Shown one piece after another: positions 1 through 10,783 of a DNA stretch of 64,000 nt. The translations under genes and the position numbers were made by a program. The notes under the pieces were generated by a model. The model did no database searches. It had not been told where the DNA came from and saw nothing but the letters and a program-made list of their open reading frames with translations. Source of the stretch: Lepisosteus oculatus (Eukaryota; Chordata; Actinopteri; Semionotiformes; Lepisosteidae); assembly GCF_040954835.1 (NCBI RefSeq), contig NC_090706.1:33985148-34049147 (forward strand), read 5' to 3'. Each line of letters starts with the position of its first letter. Position 1 is the first letter of the stretch.

Positions 1-3000
1 AGTGAACAGTTTCTAATATATTTATAGTCCAAGATGGCTTTGGGACAAAATGTGACAGAACATTTACTTTGACAAGATTTTCCACCTTGTTTTACTAGTG
101 TGTAAAGCCTTCGGTCTTACCTTTGTCCATCAAATATAATAAATAAATAAATAAATAAGATCACTTTATTGGCCATATACAATTTCTTGTATTAGGAATT
201 TATCTTTTTCACATGCCCCACCTTGCTCTCCATGAGACACACAAGACAGGGAGAAAAGCTTGGGGTCAAAGCGCAGGGTCAGCCATTTATACGGCGCCCC
301 TGGAGCAGTTGGGGTTAAGGGCCTTGCTCAGGGGCCCAAAGAGTAGGATTCCTCTGCCGGCCCCGGGATACAAACCGGCAACCTTCCAGCCACAGGCACA
401 GATTCTTAGACACTAAGCCACCGCACCATGAATGTAGTCTGGTATGTGAACAAATGATTGTAAGAGATACAAATCAGGAAAGGTCATTTGGCTCACCTAA
501 GTATTTTGGTTGCAATTAATCCAGGTCTTTCCCCTTGAATTTCTTAGAAATTGGTGTAACATGGTAACATTTTCATGACATCAAGAAAGAGGAGAATTGT
601 GTGGAACAACATGGCTCCTTCAAGACTCCTTCAACTTATTGAGTAAAAAGTGCCTCCTGCTCTCAGTTTTAAATGCACGTTCCCATAGTTCGCATTTGTG
701 TTCTCTGGTTCTTGTTTCACTGTTAATTTTGAAAGTCAGTTCTCACACCATTAAAAGAAGGATATTAATGGCCTCCAGCATGTTCATCTGTGTATGTCAA
801 GTTTGTTACAACGACACCTGTATAGAACATTGCTCCCCCTTCCACATAAAATCACACATTTATGAGGTATCCAATTACCTTGGCTTGTGTCTAGTTATTT
901 GTTCTCCTCAGATTACATCCTCGGACAAAGTATATCTGCTAGTAGCTATGAATATATATGAGGTCTTGTTTTCCTTCCTATCTGAAGTTCATATACTCCT
1001 CTCTCAAGGCATTCCACCTTTTGTATCTTATCTGGCTATACATTATCATAATTATTGAAAATATTACAATTCCCAGCCTGCCTCAGAAATATAAAGCTCA
1101 AAGCAATATTAACCCTAAAGAGGACACCAATCCTTCAGACAACATGCACACACACAAACTACTTTAAGGACACCAACTGAACCAGGCAACAATTCTTCAG
1201 AAGATTGGAAGAAACCCAGAAGTGCCCAGCGAAAAACCAAACCTCACACAAAAGGTACAGCAGTCCACAAACAAACACATGACCCAAACAGCTATAAGGA
1301 TGTGGTATTAACTGCCTTGCTACTGTGATACCCCAGAGAGAATATCTGTATCATCTATTGACCTGTTTAGTTAGGTATAGACAACATGATACTGCTCCCT
1401 CAGTGACCAAGAGCAGGAAATCTACAGAACAATGAGCTCACACTAAAGGGTCATCTGACAACTGCTTCTAAGAGTAATTCTTTTTTTTCCCTTTAATTTA
1501 ATCTCACCATGCTTGGCACCACTGTTGTGGATCAATAGGAAAAACAAATTCCATGCCCCCAGAAGACAAAACAGAGAATCTTATAAAGCAGGTTTGGTAC
1601 CTAACCAACACAATAAGACAAACCAGATCTGAGAATGAAAACAGTCTTTTAAACATTTTGTACAGCAGTAGTAGAAACACATGATGTATTTATCCAAAAC
1701 AGATACAATGTAAGAATATTGGGGAAGACTTCCCTCAATAATTAAAAAAAACACATCTATAACTGCAATTAACAAGAATCAGGGCAGGATTAAAAAAAAT
1801 AAATTCAGTTTGACGCAAAGTAGTAGCTAGAAACTGTACAGCACTTTCTAATATTTTAGAGGTTCTTGGAAATGCAGCTACTGTACCTTTGATTTCCATT
1901 GAGCCATTATCCATTAATTTATTAACAGGTAGTGCCACCTCCTTTACCTTGCTTAATACAAATTAAAAATGATAAAATTACCATGCATCATTCTGTACTT
2001 ATAAAATAGATATCATATTAAACACTTAATGTTAGCTATTCAGACTTTTTCTAGAGTGTCCTTTAATGTATAAACATATAGATATGAACTATAAATAGGT
2101 TATTTCCTTTCTGGTATTGTCTCGCAATACCAGAAGGTGAAAGAGTGAAACGCCATTTATATCAATAGCACAGAACTAGGAAGAATACACATACAAATAG
2201 TTACATGTACAGTACAGGGAAAAGAAAAAAATGCAGATTACACAACAGCAAAACGCAGATTATGTATATTTCTCCGACGGTTTCATAATCCCTCTAGGGA
2301 ATATGGCAGGGTTGTGGCTGGAGACAATGAAAAATGGGGTGTCCTTTCAAACGGCAGTCGCTAAGTATAAATGCTATTTTACTGAATTGCAGAGTTCATT
2401 CTTAATCCTATTGTCTGAACTATGTAAATAACCGATATTCAATACTGTTCTTACTTTGGCCGTATCCCCTACTTAAGAAAATTTGAGATGGCTATAGGAA
2501 TCAATCCAATCCACCTTGGCGCAATACAATCTGTCGGTTCAACTCCGTCCCTGAGAAGAAAAGCAATTTCCATCCTCCCACTAACAGCCACCTGGATCTA
2601 ACAGTATGGCAAACTACGTGGGGTGATGCATAATACGTTCTTGTTGAACAGGATTCACACTATTAAGAATCGGCGTTATCATCGTCAGTTTTTCATTTCC
2701 GATTATATGTAAGCTTTTGTTTGAAGTTACTTAAATAAAGAAACAGTGACAAACTTTAAAAATGTACTTAAGCAATTAAAAAATGTAATGAGTTTCTAGT
2801 CTACTGTTGTTATCATAATTAGCTGTCACATTGTGCAAATCAAAAGTGAAATCAAAGTTTCTCTGAAGCACCGAATAGCTACATTTTGCACGTTAGAGTC
2901 CCCACCGCCCACTTTAGGGCGCCTCATTAAACTAATAGCAAGTGGCGAAGTGTTTCTATAAAACGTTTATTAGTAAAACCATTAGTGTTGCCTTGTTCAT

Positions 3001-4254
3001 TGTTTTAATTCGTCTAGGAAGAATCATTCAAGTACAACATCTCATTTAGAACAGTCAGGCAACAGCTTGCCTGGTTTTTTTTATTTGGTGTTGATGAATT
3101 GGTCTAATACCTTGCTTTACTAAAACTCAAACTTTACCCCTACGTCCCTTAACATAGTAATTAGTATACAGCTAATAGAAAACGAATACGTGAAACCCAC
3201 CGCGTGCTTTCAGGTTACAGGTTAATAGAAACACGAGCAGAGAAACTCGGGAAAACAAGCTTGATGTACTTTAGAATAACCAAATATACAAACTTTCAGC
3301 GAACATTACATCGTGAGATGAGAAGAATGGTCTTTATAATAACACTTACATGCGTGTTGATACAGTTAGGGTTTTGTCCCGTGAAAACACCTCTAATGTT
3401 TTTCAGTGTGTTGTAAATCCTGAGTTTGCCACTTCCAACTGTGCGATCTAATTTACATTAAGACAATAATACGAACACGCCGTTGTCATTTGCACTAGAA
3501 AACAACACATTGGATACATTAAATGGTTGTTTAAAGAGATACGTCATGGTGGATAAAAAGCTATTGAAAACTCCACAAAAGACACACACCTGCATTCGCT
3601 GGAAACTGAATTTCATTAGTCTTATTTAAAAACAAACGTGACTGACAGGTATACTTCAGGTCTTAGTTCTAAAAAAGCCTGGCTGTATTCATATTTAAAA
3701 CTAAGTCCTTGATTCACCCACCCAGCACTTACACACTCCTACTCAAAGCTCTCCAATTAAAAAAACAAATGAGAAAAAATTAGAGGCCCTGTATATAGCT
3801 GGTATACAGTGCAAGATTAAAAAAAACACCGTCCAAGTTAGTACCTTAGCGAATACTGACCGACCTATGCTGTGAATCTTACTACTTCAAAATCTAAGGT
3901 ATAGTAGGTATTAAATTCACAGCTCATTCAAGATCTCAAAGGGGCATGAGTCTAAGTAGCATTTTTACCCTTACTTATTTCAAACCAATTAAACACGAGG
4001 CTTTCTACACGGAGACTCCTATATACCTGATCCGTAAAGCAATGTGCAGCAGAACACAAGAGAAAGTATCCAGCGCTGCTTATTTGCTTCATCCTCAGAT
4101 GTGATGCGTAAAACACACACAAAAAAATGATTAGGCTACACTATACAGACAGCTCAGCGAAATGAAAGCTTTGCAAACGCTGGAGAAAAAAAAACACATA
4201 TCTTGCATTCTAGCAGAGGACAAACTTAAACCTTCCAGTGTCTGAAGACATTAC
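1..4254 (-). other. mgat4b: mgat4b intron 1 (partial), no exon seen
   Basis: This stretch lies downstream, on the minus strand, of the splice donor of mgat4b coding exon 1. I looked on both strands for the next mgat4b exon (the coiled stem region) and for other conserved coding blocks and saw none. The open frames here are short, AT-rich and resemble no family I know. Apart from one SINE near the left edge and short A/T runs it looks like ordinary intronic DNA, so intron 1 is longer than about 4.2 kb. Confidence 0.7.
137..428 (-). repeat. tRNA-derived SINE, near full length
   Basis: Read on the minus strand, the element begins near 428 with a tRNA-like head (GGTGGCTTAGTG type A-box region) followed by a B-box-like GGTTTGTATCC. 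It then has a body rich in GGCCCTTAACCCC-type sequence and ends in ATTGTATATGGCCAATAAAG and a (TTTA)n tail at 137-160. This architecture, RNA polymerase III promoter boxes plus a short simple 3' tail, is that of a SINE. I recognise the body as a family widespread in ray-finned fish genomes but cannot name it with certainty. Confidence 0.75.
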
Positions 4255-4351
4255 CTTTTGGATTACTGAATGCGGTGTACCAAGAAAGCGAGATGAAGCC
4301 GCATAGACCGAACAAGATGACAGTTAGGAAGGTGCCATTTCGGAGCCTCAT
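4255..4351 (-). CDS. mgat4b: MGAT4B, first coding exon (N-terminal membrane anchor)
   Basis: The product is alpha-1,3-mannosyl-glycoprotein 4-beta-N-acetylglucosaminyltransferase B (GnT-IVb), a Golgi type II membrane enzyme that adds a beta1,4-GlcNAc branch to N-glycans. This exon starts at ATG 4349-4351 and encodes MRLRNGTFLTVILFGLCGF and onward through SLSWYTAFSNPKG. That is very close to the start of mammalian MGAT4B, with a short cytoplasmic tail and a hydrophobic signal-anchor at about residues 7-25. The exon ends in phase 1 at a clean donor (CAAAAG|GTAATG). An upstream in-frame ATG at 4499-4501 exists, but family alignment favours the chosen start. The stem and catalytic exons lie outside the window to the left. 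The gene is divergent from sqstm1, as in human. Confidence 0.9.
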
Positions 4352-6029
4352 CTCCGGATCACCGGGATCATGTCCGAACCGAAAACGGGGTGGTGGTTGC
4401 TGTGTTCGGTTTCGTTTCACCAGAAGAGGGAGAATTCCTCGGAAACAGGAGCAGGGATAAGGGGTTATAATTCCGAGGAGATCATGCACATTCACAGGCA
4501 CCGAGAGCGGAGCCTGACTCGGGGTGGGGAGTAGAGAAAAGGGGGAAGGGTTTGCTACATGGGTTTAGAGTGAGGAGCTCCTTAAAGAGAACGAGTCATG
4601 TATAATATTCCGGGCGTTTAGATGTTAGCCAACAGTTCAGGACTCATTTCAATCTGGCGCTCATATTTTACAGTGCGACACTGACTCGGTTTACAGATGC
4701 TATTCCAATTATTTTCTGAGCGCATGCGAATGCTATGTATCCAAGTGTATATCTAAAACAAACGTCAAGAGCGTAATTTTCTTTTCTAAACGTGGAAATA
4801 ACACCGCAAAAACATGCGTTTCAAATGTAAGCAAAGGTCCGCAGTAGTTTTTAGGTATTTGCAATATTTACAATAAGAGAATTAACAGTTGCAATAACAC
4901 TGACATTGTTGGGAAAAGAGGTGCACGGAAAATGTATATATTTTTAGCTCCAGTTAACACATTTATACTCACAAAATACCCTTTAAATAGTTTGTAAATG
5001 CTATGCTTTTAAGCAGTCTGTCGAAAAACTCTAGAATGCAATTTTTTGATACTGCACTCTAGCATTGGAGAACACTTTTAGATTGTTTTAAATGTTGCAT
5101 AATTTGTACGCATTTGTGTTAAACATGTATAATGGTGGTTTAGGGTTGTACACCTGTTTATACTTACTCAGATTCACAACTTCAGGAAATTGAAAGATGA
5201 GGAAAAAACGAAAAAAGCCCTAAACGAAAAAATACAGGCCCGATCTTCCTATCTAAATGCTTACGCACGCAAATTCTGACCAATACATAACACGTATGCA
5301 TAGGTTAACTAAGTACTAAAGAACGGCGAAGAGCTTTTTTTTAACATCGTTGTAGGCTACTGATACGAACATTTTTTTTCCTTACTTGAACGTTTTTTTT
5401 TCTTTACAGCTATTTAAAAATAGGATATGCAGTGCTATTGGCTACTAACGTTTTTCTCGGTGACAATATGTGGTTGTCTTTAATGTTTTAATTGTATTTG
5501 GTTTTTATATTTTAACAGGCGCTTTAAGTGGCCCGTGCCACAATTTGGTTGTGTTTAAACCACGTTGCTCATCATATTTCTTTGACAGGAAGCTTAAATA
5601 TGTGTTACTGAAAACAAATAGGGCCAAAGTTAAAACTGTTTTCTGCAAAGATACATTTTTTTTGTATCCGGGTACGTAGCGTAAATATGAAAATACTAAA
5701 ATACTAAAAGCATAAAATTATTTATAATGAATTGTTGTTCAAACAGTAAACCGATTTTCTAAAACAAATGATAGTCCTTCACATAAAGAATCACATTTAC
5801 TAGGGCTTTACCAATAATGTCAATGTCACAGGCATGCGTCCGATTCACTTTCGCACAAAACCTCACTTACCTCGACTTTTTAAGACTAATAGGAATATTA
5901 CACACTCGCCAACGGTGTTGTGGAATAGCCTACATAAAACAACGTAACTCAAAAACCCAAATAGTTTTGTTAAGTTGTTGTTTGTAACCTCAGGAAAGGC
6001 ATGGTGGACGTAGTATTAGGAAAATATTA

Positions 6030-6145
6030 CTTCAGGTGGGTAGCTGCGTCAGCATGCGTAGGCTGCAAAGTAACAATAGGTTTATTCCATGCTGAAAAGA
6101 GAAGAAAACACAACATTTCGGCCGTGGAGCCTTCTTCAGGTGTGA
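6030..6145 (-). mobile_element. Penelope-like or retrozyme-type retroelement remnant with hammerhead-like core
   Basis: On the minus strand this segment matches a second copy at 24647-24770 and a truncated copy at 45666-45704, so it is a dispersed repeat. It carries, in order, ACAC, CTGAAGA (6139-6133), a short GGCT/GGCC hairpin, GAAA (6119-6116), then TGTT and GTGT (6111-6108). These can be drawn as hammerhead stem I (ACAC/GTGT), the CUGANGA core, stem II, the GAAA core, a minimal stem III and a GUU cleavage triplet. One extra A between the core and stem II is non-ideal. Hammerheads of this minimal type are known from Penelope-like elements. The unit ends about 104 bp later at another CACCTGAAG. 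No reverse transcriptase is visible. Confidence 0.5.
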
Positions 6146-6596
6146 GAAAGACAGGGCAGTAAGCAAATGTGAAATATTAGATTTAAGGCAGAATATTAAA
6201 TAACCTGGAAGAGCGTTTTTTTTCCAAAGCACTTTCACCTTTGTTTATAAAGGTATTGAGGCTGAAATAAAGTGATAAATATCTCATGATGTCCATTAGA
6301 CAACTAACGTTCACTGCATTAACGTGTCATCAGTTTGCAGCCTGAGTCTCGTATTGTTCAGATATTGGACGCCGTCTACATAAACTGCTTGTCATATGAC
6401 CTAAAAGATAGTGTGAAGTTTTTACGGCAACGTATTAAACGGAACGTTTTAATGTCGAAAAAGAGTATTTTTACGTAACCATAAGCGCTGTCCACCACTA
6501 GCGACTGTTTCTTATGGGCATTTATTGCCACCTTGTGGTTGATTAAGTTAAGTTAAATTCTGTGAATTATTTCACAGCATAGTGAAACACGCTGTT

Positions 6597-6745
6597 ATAA
6601 TAGTTACACTTATATAGCGCTTTTCTGGACACTACACTCCGCTTTACAGGTATTGGGGACTCCTCTTCTTAACCACCAATGTGTAGCCCCACCCGAATGA
6701 TTCCCCAGGACGCTCACTACATTTCAGCTACTGTCACCGCCGTGT
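6597..6745 (+). repeat. Dispersed fish repeat fragment (SINE-like)
   Basis: The segment begins with TTACACTTATATAGCGCTTT and continues with a sequence I recognise as a moderately conserved dispersed repeat of fish genomes (TTTACAGGTATTGGGGACTC, then AGCCCCACC). The same opening recurs at 9902-9921, directly after a long (AAT)n tract, suggesting that the tract is the tail of this family. The copy is diverged and truncated. Confidence 0.5.
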
Positions 6746-7399
6746 GCGCGTACATTTGTTAGCAGGATACCCCTTCGCAATTTGGATTTTTCCATATAAT
6801 CCTGCAATCTCAGTATTAAATTAGAGAATCTATCAAGCTTTTAAAATGTATTCGATTATTTAAATTTACGTAAAACCAGAAATTATTTATAAGAAAGATT
6901 CTGCATTAGCCCGAATGTTCCATTTTATCAATGTCCATTTGCTCAAACATGTTATTAAGCGCACGCAAAACAAATGCCACTCATATCGTTGAAGAAGTGT
7001 CCATAATTTCCTTTTTTTAAACTTCAGACGCTCTTAGAGCTATCTAGCGCTAGGTTTTTGGGTAACAAATGCATATACGTTTTTCAGAAAGCCGTCTGTA
7101 GATGACCAGACCAGTCCCGAAACAAACAAGACACACGAAATGCTACAGGCATCTTGGGTTTTAAGGAGTACAGCCTGGCTTACCAAATACAAGTGTTTCT
7201 AGAACACGCACGTGTTTGTAGCAGCTCGATACCTGCTCGAACTGTAGGAGTTAAGCACGAAGAGGTCGTAAAATTTCAACTGTAAACAAATTACAAGTTT
7301 TGGAATGCATAAACTTAATATTTTAATACCTTCGCAGTTTTTATTCTCATGGCGCCTCACTCGATATTACCCTTGGGGCGATGCATTTAATACTATTGT

Positions 7400-7510
7400 A
7401 ACGCATACGGCCACCATCGGCTGTGAGAGCCGGCTTACCAGCGCGGTGACGTCAGGCGGCAGCGGCGAGGGCGCATACCCACGTGAACCCCGTAGCGCTA
7501 CAATACTAAG
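7400..7510. promoter_or_regulatory. GC-rich patch with a full CRE and an E-box
   Basis: A local GC-rich and CpG-rich stretch in otherwise AT-rich DNA contains a complete cAMP response element TGACGTCA at 7447-7454 and a CACGTG E-box near 7481-7486, plus GGCGGCAGCGGCG-like sequence. It lies between two divergent genes and about 300 bp left of the palindrome array. It could be a distal promoter or enhancer, or part of the mobile element that carries the array. No transcript can be inferred from sequence alone. Confidence 0.3.
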
Positions 7511-7766
7511 ACATGACGCATGCCAACACGTTAACCATCTGTGACATAAACCTGTGTTTGTAATGTATGTAAAATCACCGTGATTGTAAGATATATGGTT
7601 TTTATTTTCTAAGGCACGTTTTCCTTTTCTTTCCCTACCGTGACACGCTGTTGCCAAGCCCATAGCTGTGGGATACCATCGCGACAAGTTATGATAGGGA
7701 CCCCATTTATATTGCGGCAGTGTATATCACGACTGGCGCCTTGCTTCCATGCCACCCTGGCACCGC

Positions 7767-8345
7767 TGTCGCAACAAAGGTCTCATATCAGGACATGATA
7801 TACCCAGACAGGTCGTGTCGCGATATATGGACTTGTGTAGCGACATGGGTTCAACATATCTTGCCAGGGTGTATCCTATTGCAACATATGGACTCCATGT
7901 CGTGACATGGGACAGGGCATTTTTGCCAGGGTACGCCATATCGCGATATGAGGGCTCCATGTCGCGACATGGGGCGGGGGGTGTTTTGTCATATCGCGAT
8001 ATGCGGGCTCCATGTCGCGACATGTGGGCGGGGCTTTTTTTCGGGGGTATGTCATATCGCGATATAGGGCCTTTCATGTCGCGACATGGGGTGGGGGCAT
8101 TTTTGCCAGGGTACGCCATATCGCGATATGCGGGCTCCATGTCGCGACATGGGGCGGGGTGTATTTTTCATATCGCGATATATGGACTCCATGTCGTGAC
8201 ATGGGGCAGGGGCGTTTTGTCGGGGTATGTCCTATCGCGATATATGGACTTAATGTCGCGACTGTGGCACCGTGACAGTGATGGGTATCGCGATGTAATC
8301 GTGATGCGAGCACTCTTATCGTGACATGCTATTGGAGTCGTGAAC
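7767..8345. repeat. Array of alternating CpG palindromes with helical spacing
   Basis: Two palindromes alternate: A = CATATCGCGATATG (perfect at 7937-7950, 7990-8003, 8117-8130; one end mismatch at 8053-8066 and 8169-8182) and B = CATGTCGCGACATG (perfect at 7958-7971, 8011-8024, 8075-8088, 8138-8151; CGTGA variants at 7896-7909 and 8190-8203). Thirteen TCGCGA cores, two TCGTGA cores and two decayed cores give 17 centres. A to B is 20-22 bp; B to the next A is 31-32 or 41-42 bp. Spacers are G-rich (GGGCGGGG, often with TTTTGCCAGGGTA). Both strands stay open and encode repeated RDM and SRY-type peptides, an effect of the palindromes rather than evidence of a gene. Edges decay gradually; an isolated TCGCGA also occurs at 7679-7684. 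Confidence 0.9.
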
Positions 8346-8548
8346 GCGCTGTGAATGCCATGACATTCTTTGTCTGCTATTCAGTTTTGACCTCAGTGCG
8401 ACTTCTCTTAGATTGATAAGTTATTGGAAACCAATGAATGTCTTACTGTATATCCAGCGTGCTCATAGAGCACACACGGTTAAGCACGACTACAGTATTT
8501 GGGACCAAGAAGAACCTCCATCACCTGTGTATCTGCATGTTCTCGGTA

Positions 8549-8634
8549 CTTCCAGGTGGCGCTTTACCCAATCAGAGTGTCGATTCTCACTCTTCACCCA
8601 ATCGCGGCCCGAGCTGTTCGGGGGTTTAGCCAAT
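8549..8634 (+). promoter_or_regulatory. CTCF-like site followed by three evenly spaced CCAAT boxes
   Basis: CCAAT boxes occur at 8568-8572, 8598-8602 and 8630-8634, all in the same orientation and 30 and 32 bp apart. Just upstream, 8549-8562 matches the CTCF core pattern at 12 of 14 positions. Multiple CCAAT boxes about three helical turns apart are typical of NF-Y-driven promoters. No coding exon is recognised within 4 kb downstream, so this may drive an unannotated transcript or be a relic of a mobile element. Confidence 0.35.
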
Positions 8635-9267
8635 CACGGGTCTGAGAGCTGTTCAAGGAAGCAGCGCCAGGTGGATCGGCTTGTTTACTGTCAATGAGAA
8701 TCTATTTTTAAAATGCTTTACTTATTTGCAAAGTAACTACATCGGCTTGGTTTTTAACGCCTTTATTGATTCACAATGTCCCGTGCTCTTCGAAATAAAT
8801 ACATTTGTATTTGCAATATAACTGTCTCCGCTGCTTTCTGTAATGAATACATCGTATTTGTACAATTTGATCGTGTATTTAAGGTAGGGGAAACACCTCC
8901 TGCTTTGTACTTAAAAATGAATAGAGATGTAAAGCCTATGATCATTATATTATTATGCTCGTGCTTCAAATTTTGTTTTTTATTGTTAAATTATATCGAT
9001 CTTGAAACTAATACCTAAAAATGTGAATATGGGCTCTCGTGTTGTACCAGCGGTAATATGGAAACTGGGGTCTCTTCACCAATGCATGGAGTACACAAGC
9101 AATACATTTTCGAGAACATGGTTAAAAATTAAAAGAAAACACCTAACCCAATGAACTAACTCCTCCCTAAATGTAAGACAGTTTATTCGTGTAAAGGCTG
9201 CAAAGTCTGGGGTCAACTGATCAAAAGATCACAGCTGAAAGATCTAGTCGTGACTTTGCTGTTTTGT

Positions 9268-9286
9268 ACGTCACGGAGTGACGTCA
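9268..9286. promoter_or_regulatory. CRE dyad
   Basis: ACGTCAC and GTGACGT form a perfect 7-bp inverted repeat with a 3-bp spacer, and the right arm overlaps a full TGACGTCA (9279-9286). This is a plausible CREB/ATF binding site in the sqstm1 upstream region, about 3.6 kb from the start codon. The function is inferred from the motif only. Confidence 0.3.
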
Positions 9287-9505
9287 CAGCCAGGAAAAGA
9301 AAGCGTGAAATGAGCCATACAGGAGATAGCTGTGTGAATCTGTGGGTTTGCAATAGACCAAAGCAGAGAGTCGGTGATGGGTAATGGATAGGTTTATGTC
9401 TAGAAATGGAAGAGTGATGGAAGATATGTTAACTGTATATTTGAGGGACTGGTGGAAGTTGGTGAAGTGATGCAGGAACTGCACTAGCTGGTCATTAGAG
9501 CATGA

Positions 9506-9845
9506 ATTATTATTGTTGTTGCTGTTGTTGTTGTTAACAATGCATTTAATTTACATAACACACTACATTACAGCGAACTTCAATATGCTTCACATAAAAG
9601 ACAAAACTAAAAAGAGAAGTCAATAAACATACCAATAACTAAGGTGGAAAAAGAAAAATGAGTCTGCAGTACTGAGGTTTTAAGGTCTCTTTTAAAAGTA
9701 AGTTGCTAGCAGTCAATTAAAACCAGAACCGCCCAGTATTTGTACAGCCTCTTTCCTAGGGCTGCCTTTTTGCTTAACCTGAATTCCTAGCTCTATGTGC
9801 ACTGTTGCTGTTTATTAGCGCTTCTTGTCTGATATACAGTATGTA

Positions 9846-9900
<55 letters not shown>

Positions 9901-9922
9901 TGCTTACACTTATATAGCGCAG
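9506..9922. repeat. Microsatellites and SINE-like tail
   Basis: A TTG-rich tract lies at about 9506-9538 and a nearly pure (AAT)n tract of about 18 units at 9846-9901. The latter runs straight into TTACACTTATATAGCGC, the opening of the dispersed repeat seen at 6597. The tract is therefore probably the end of a retroposed element rather than a free microsatellite. Confidence 0.7.
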
Positions 9923-10417
9923 GAAAATTCAGTATCTGGCACAGGATTCAAGCTAACTTCTAACCCCATCCTATTAAAGAGCAGAAACTGCTAAAACAGT
10001 TCAATAAACTTGATTAAGAAAGAGCTCAGAAAGAAGCAGACACAGGGATAGTTCTCTCTGTTCCAGGGCTGAAAACAATGTGCTCCTGTGTCACTCAGTC
10101 TGTGTCTTATATTGTACCTGTATTTTGTAGTCCTCTATTGTAATTTTACCTTTATTACATCACTATATTGTACTTCTGAAGGTATAGATGAAATTTTGAA
10201 TCTTCTTTGTACAAATTGGAATTCTTTTTTGTAAATTGCTTTGGGTAAATACGACAGCTAAATTACTGTGATTATCAATAATGGATTTTACTACGTCAAT
10301 GACATACACTCATGTAAGGAACCTTGATTCTTTTATTTAAATCCGAAAGGATGACAACAAATAAGCTGTATTTAAATGCCATCATATTCTAATACTTTTA
10401 TGTTGTAATGCTGTATA

Positions 10418-10783
10418 TTAGCGTCTAGACATTGTTTCATTTGACAACAGTACCTCTGCCTTGAATTTACACTGCGTTGCTTTATAGGAGTAAAGAGGAG
10501 ACAATGACAAGTCGTTTGGCATGAACTTCTGGAACTTTCGTGATCTTTTCTTTAGTGATTCATAGGAGGTCCTGGTGGAAACGCGATACAAGAGAATAGC
10601 AATAGAATCATATGATTCGGATGAGTCATAGTCAGGTGACGTTACTCCTTCAGGAGGGGGAAGAGAGGGGGGGGCGAAGGGGGGTATTGCGACATACAAT
10701 AATTCATAGCAACTTTCACTCTCTTTCGTCATTTTCAGGTAAAGGGGCAAATCAAGGCCTAGGCTCTCATGGTGATGCAGCAT
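10418..10783 (-). CDS. Uncharacterised open reading frame, probably not a gene
   Basis: A 121-codon frame on the minus strand contains a proline-rich stretch (PPFAPPSLPPPEG) followed by an acidic/serine stretch (DYDSSESYDS) and a basic segment (KKRSRKFQKF). A TATA-like CTATAAAA lies just upstream of the first ATG. The composition looks less random than neighbouring frames, but I recognise no family, see no exon structure, and a frame of this length can occur by chance in 64 kb. It could be a domesticated mobile-element fragment or noise. Confidence 0.12.
   Translation of the reverse strand: MLHHHESLGLDLPLYLKMTKESESCYELLYVAIPPFAPPSLPPPEGVTSPDYDSSESYDSIAILLYRVSTRTSYESLKKRSRKFQKFMPNDLSLSPLYSYKATQCKFKAEVLLSNETMSRR

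Noticed and set aside
137-428. tRNA gene suggested by A- and B-box-like motifs
   Set aside because: No cloverleaf or anticodon arm can be drawn; the boxes belong to a SINE head. The same applies to 11088-11342 and 55190-55565.
597-1058. 153-codon open frame on plus
   Set aside because: AT-rich, random composition, no family resemblance, lies within mgat4b intron 1.
7727-8324. Long open frames on both strands through the palindrome array, with RDM and SRY-type peptide repeats
   Set aside because: The palindromes lack stop codons in these frames and make both strands encode the same repeats; no start context, splice or family match supports a protein.
7767-8345. CRISPR-like array
   Set aside because: Regular repeats, but they are palindromes with G-rich related spacers of 7-28 bp in vertebrate DNA; spacers are not unique and no cas genes exist.
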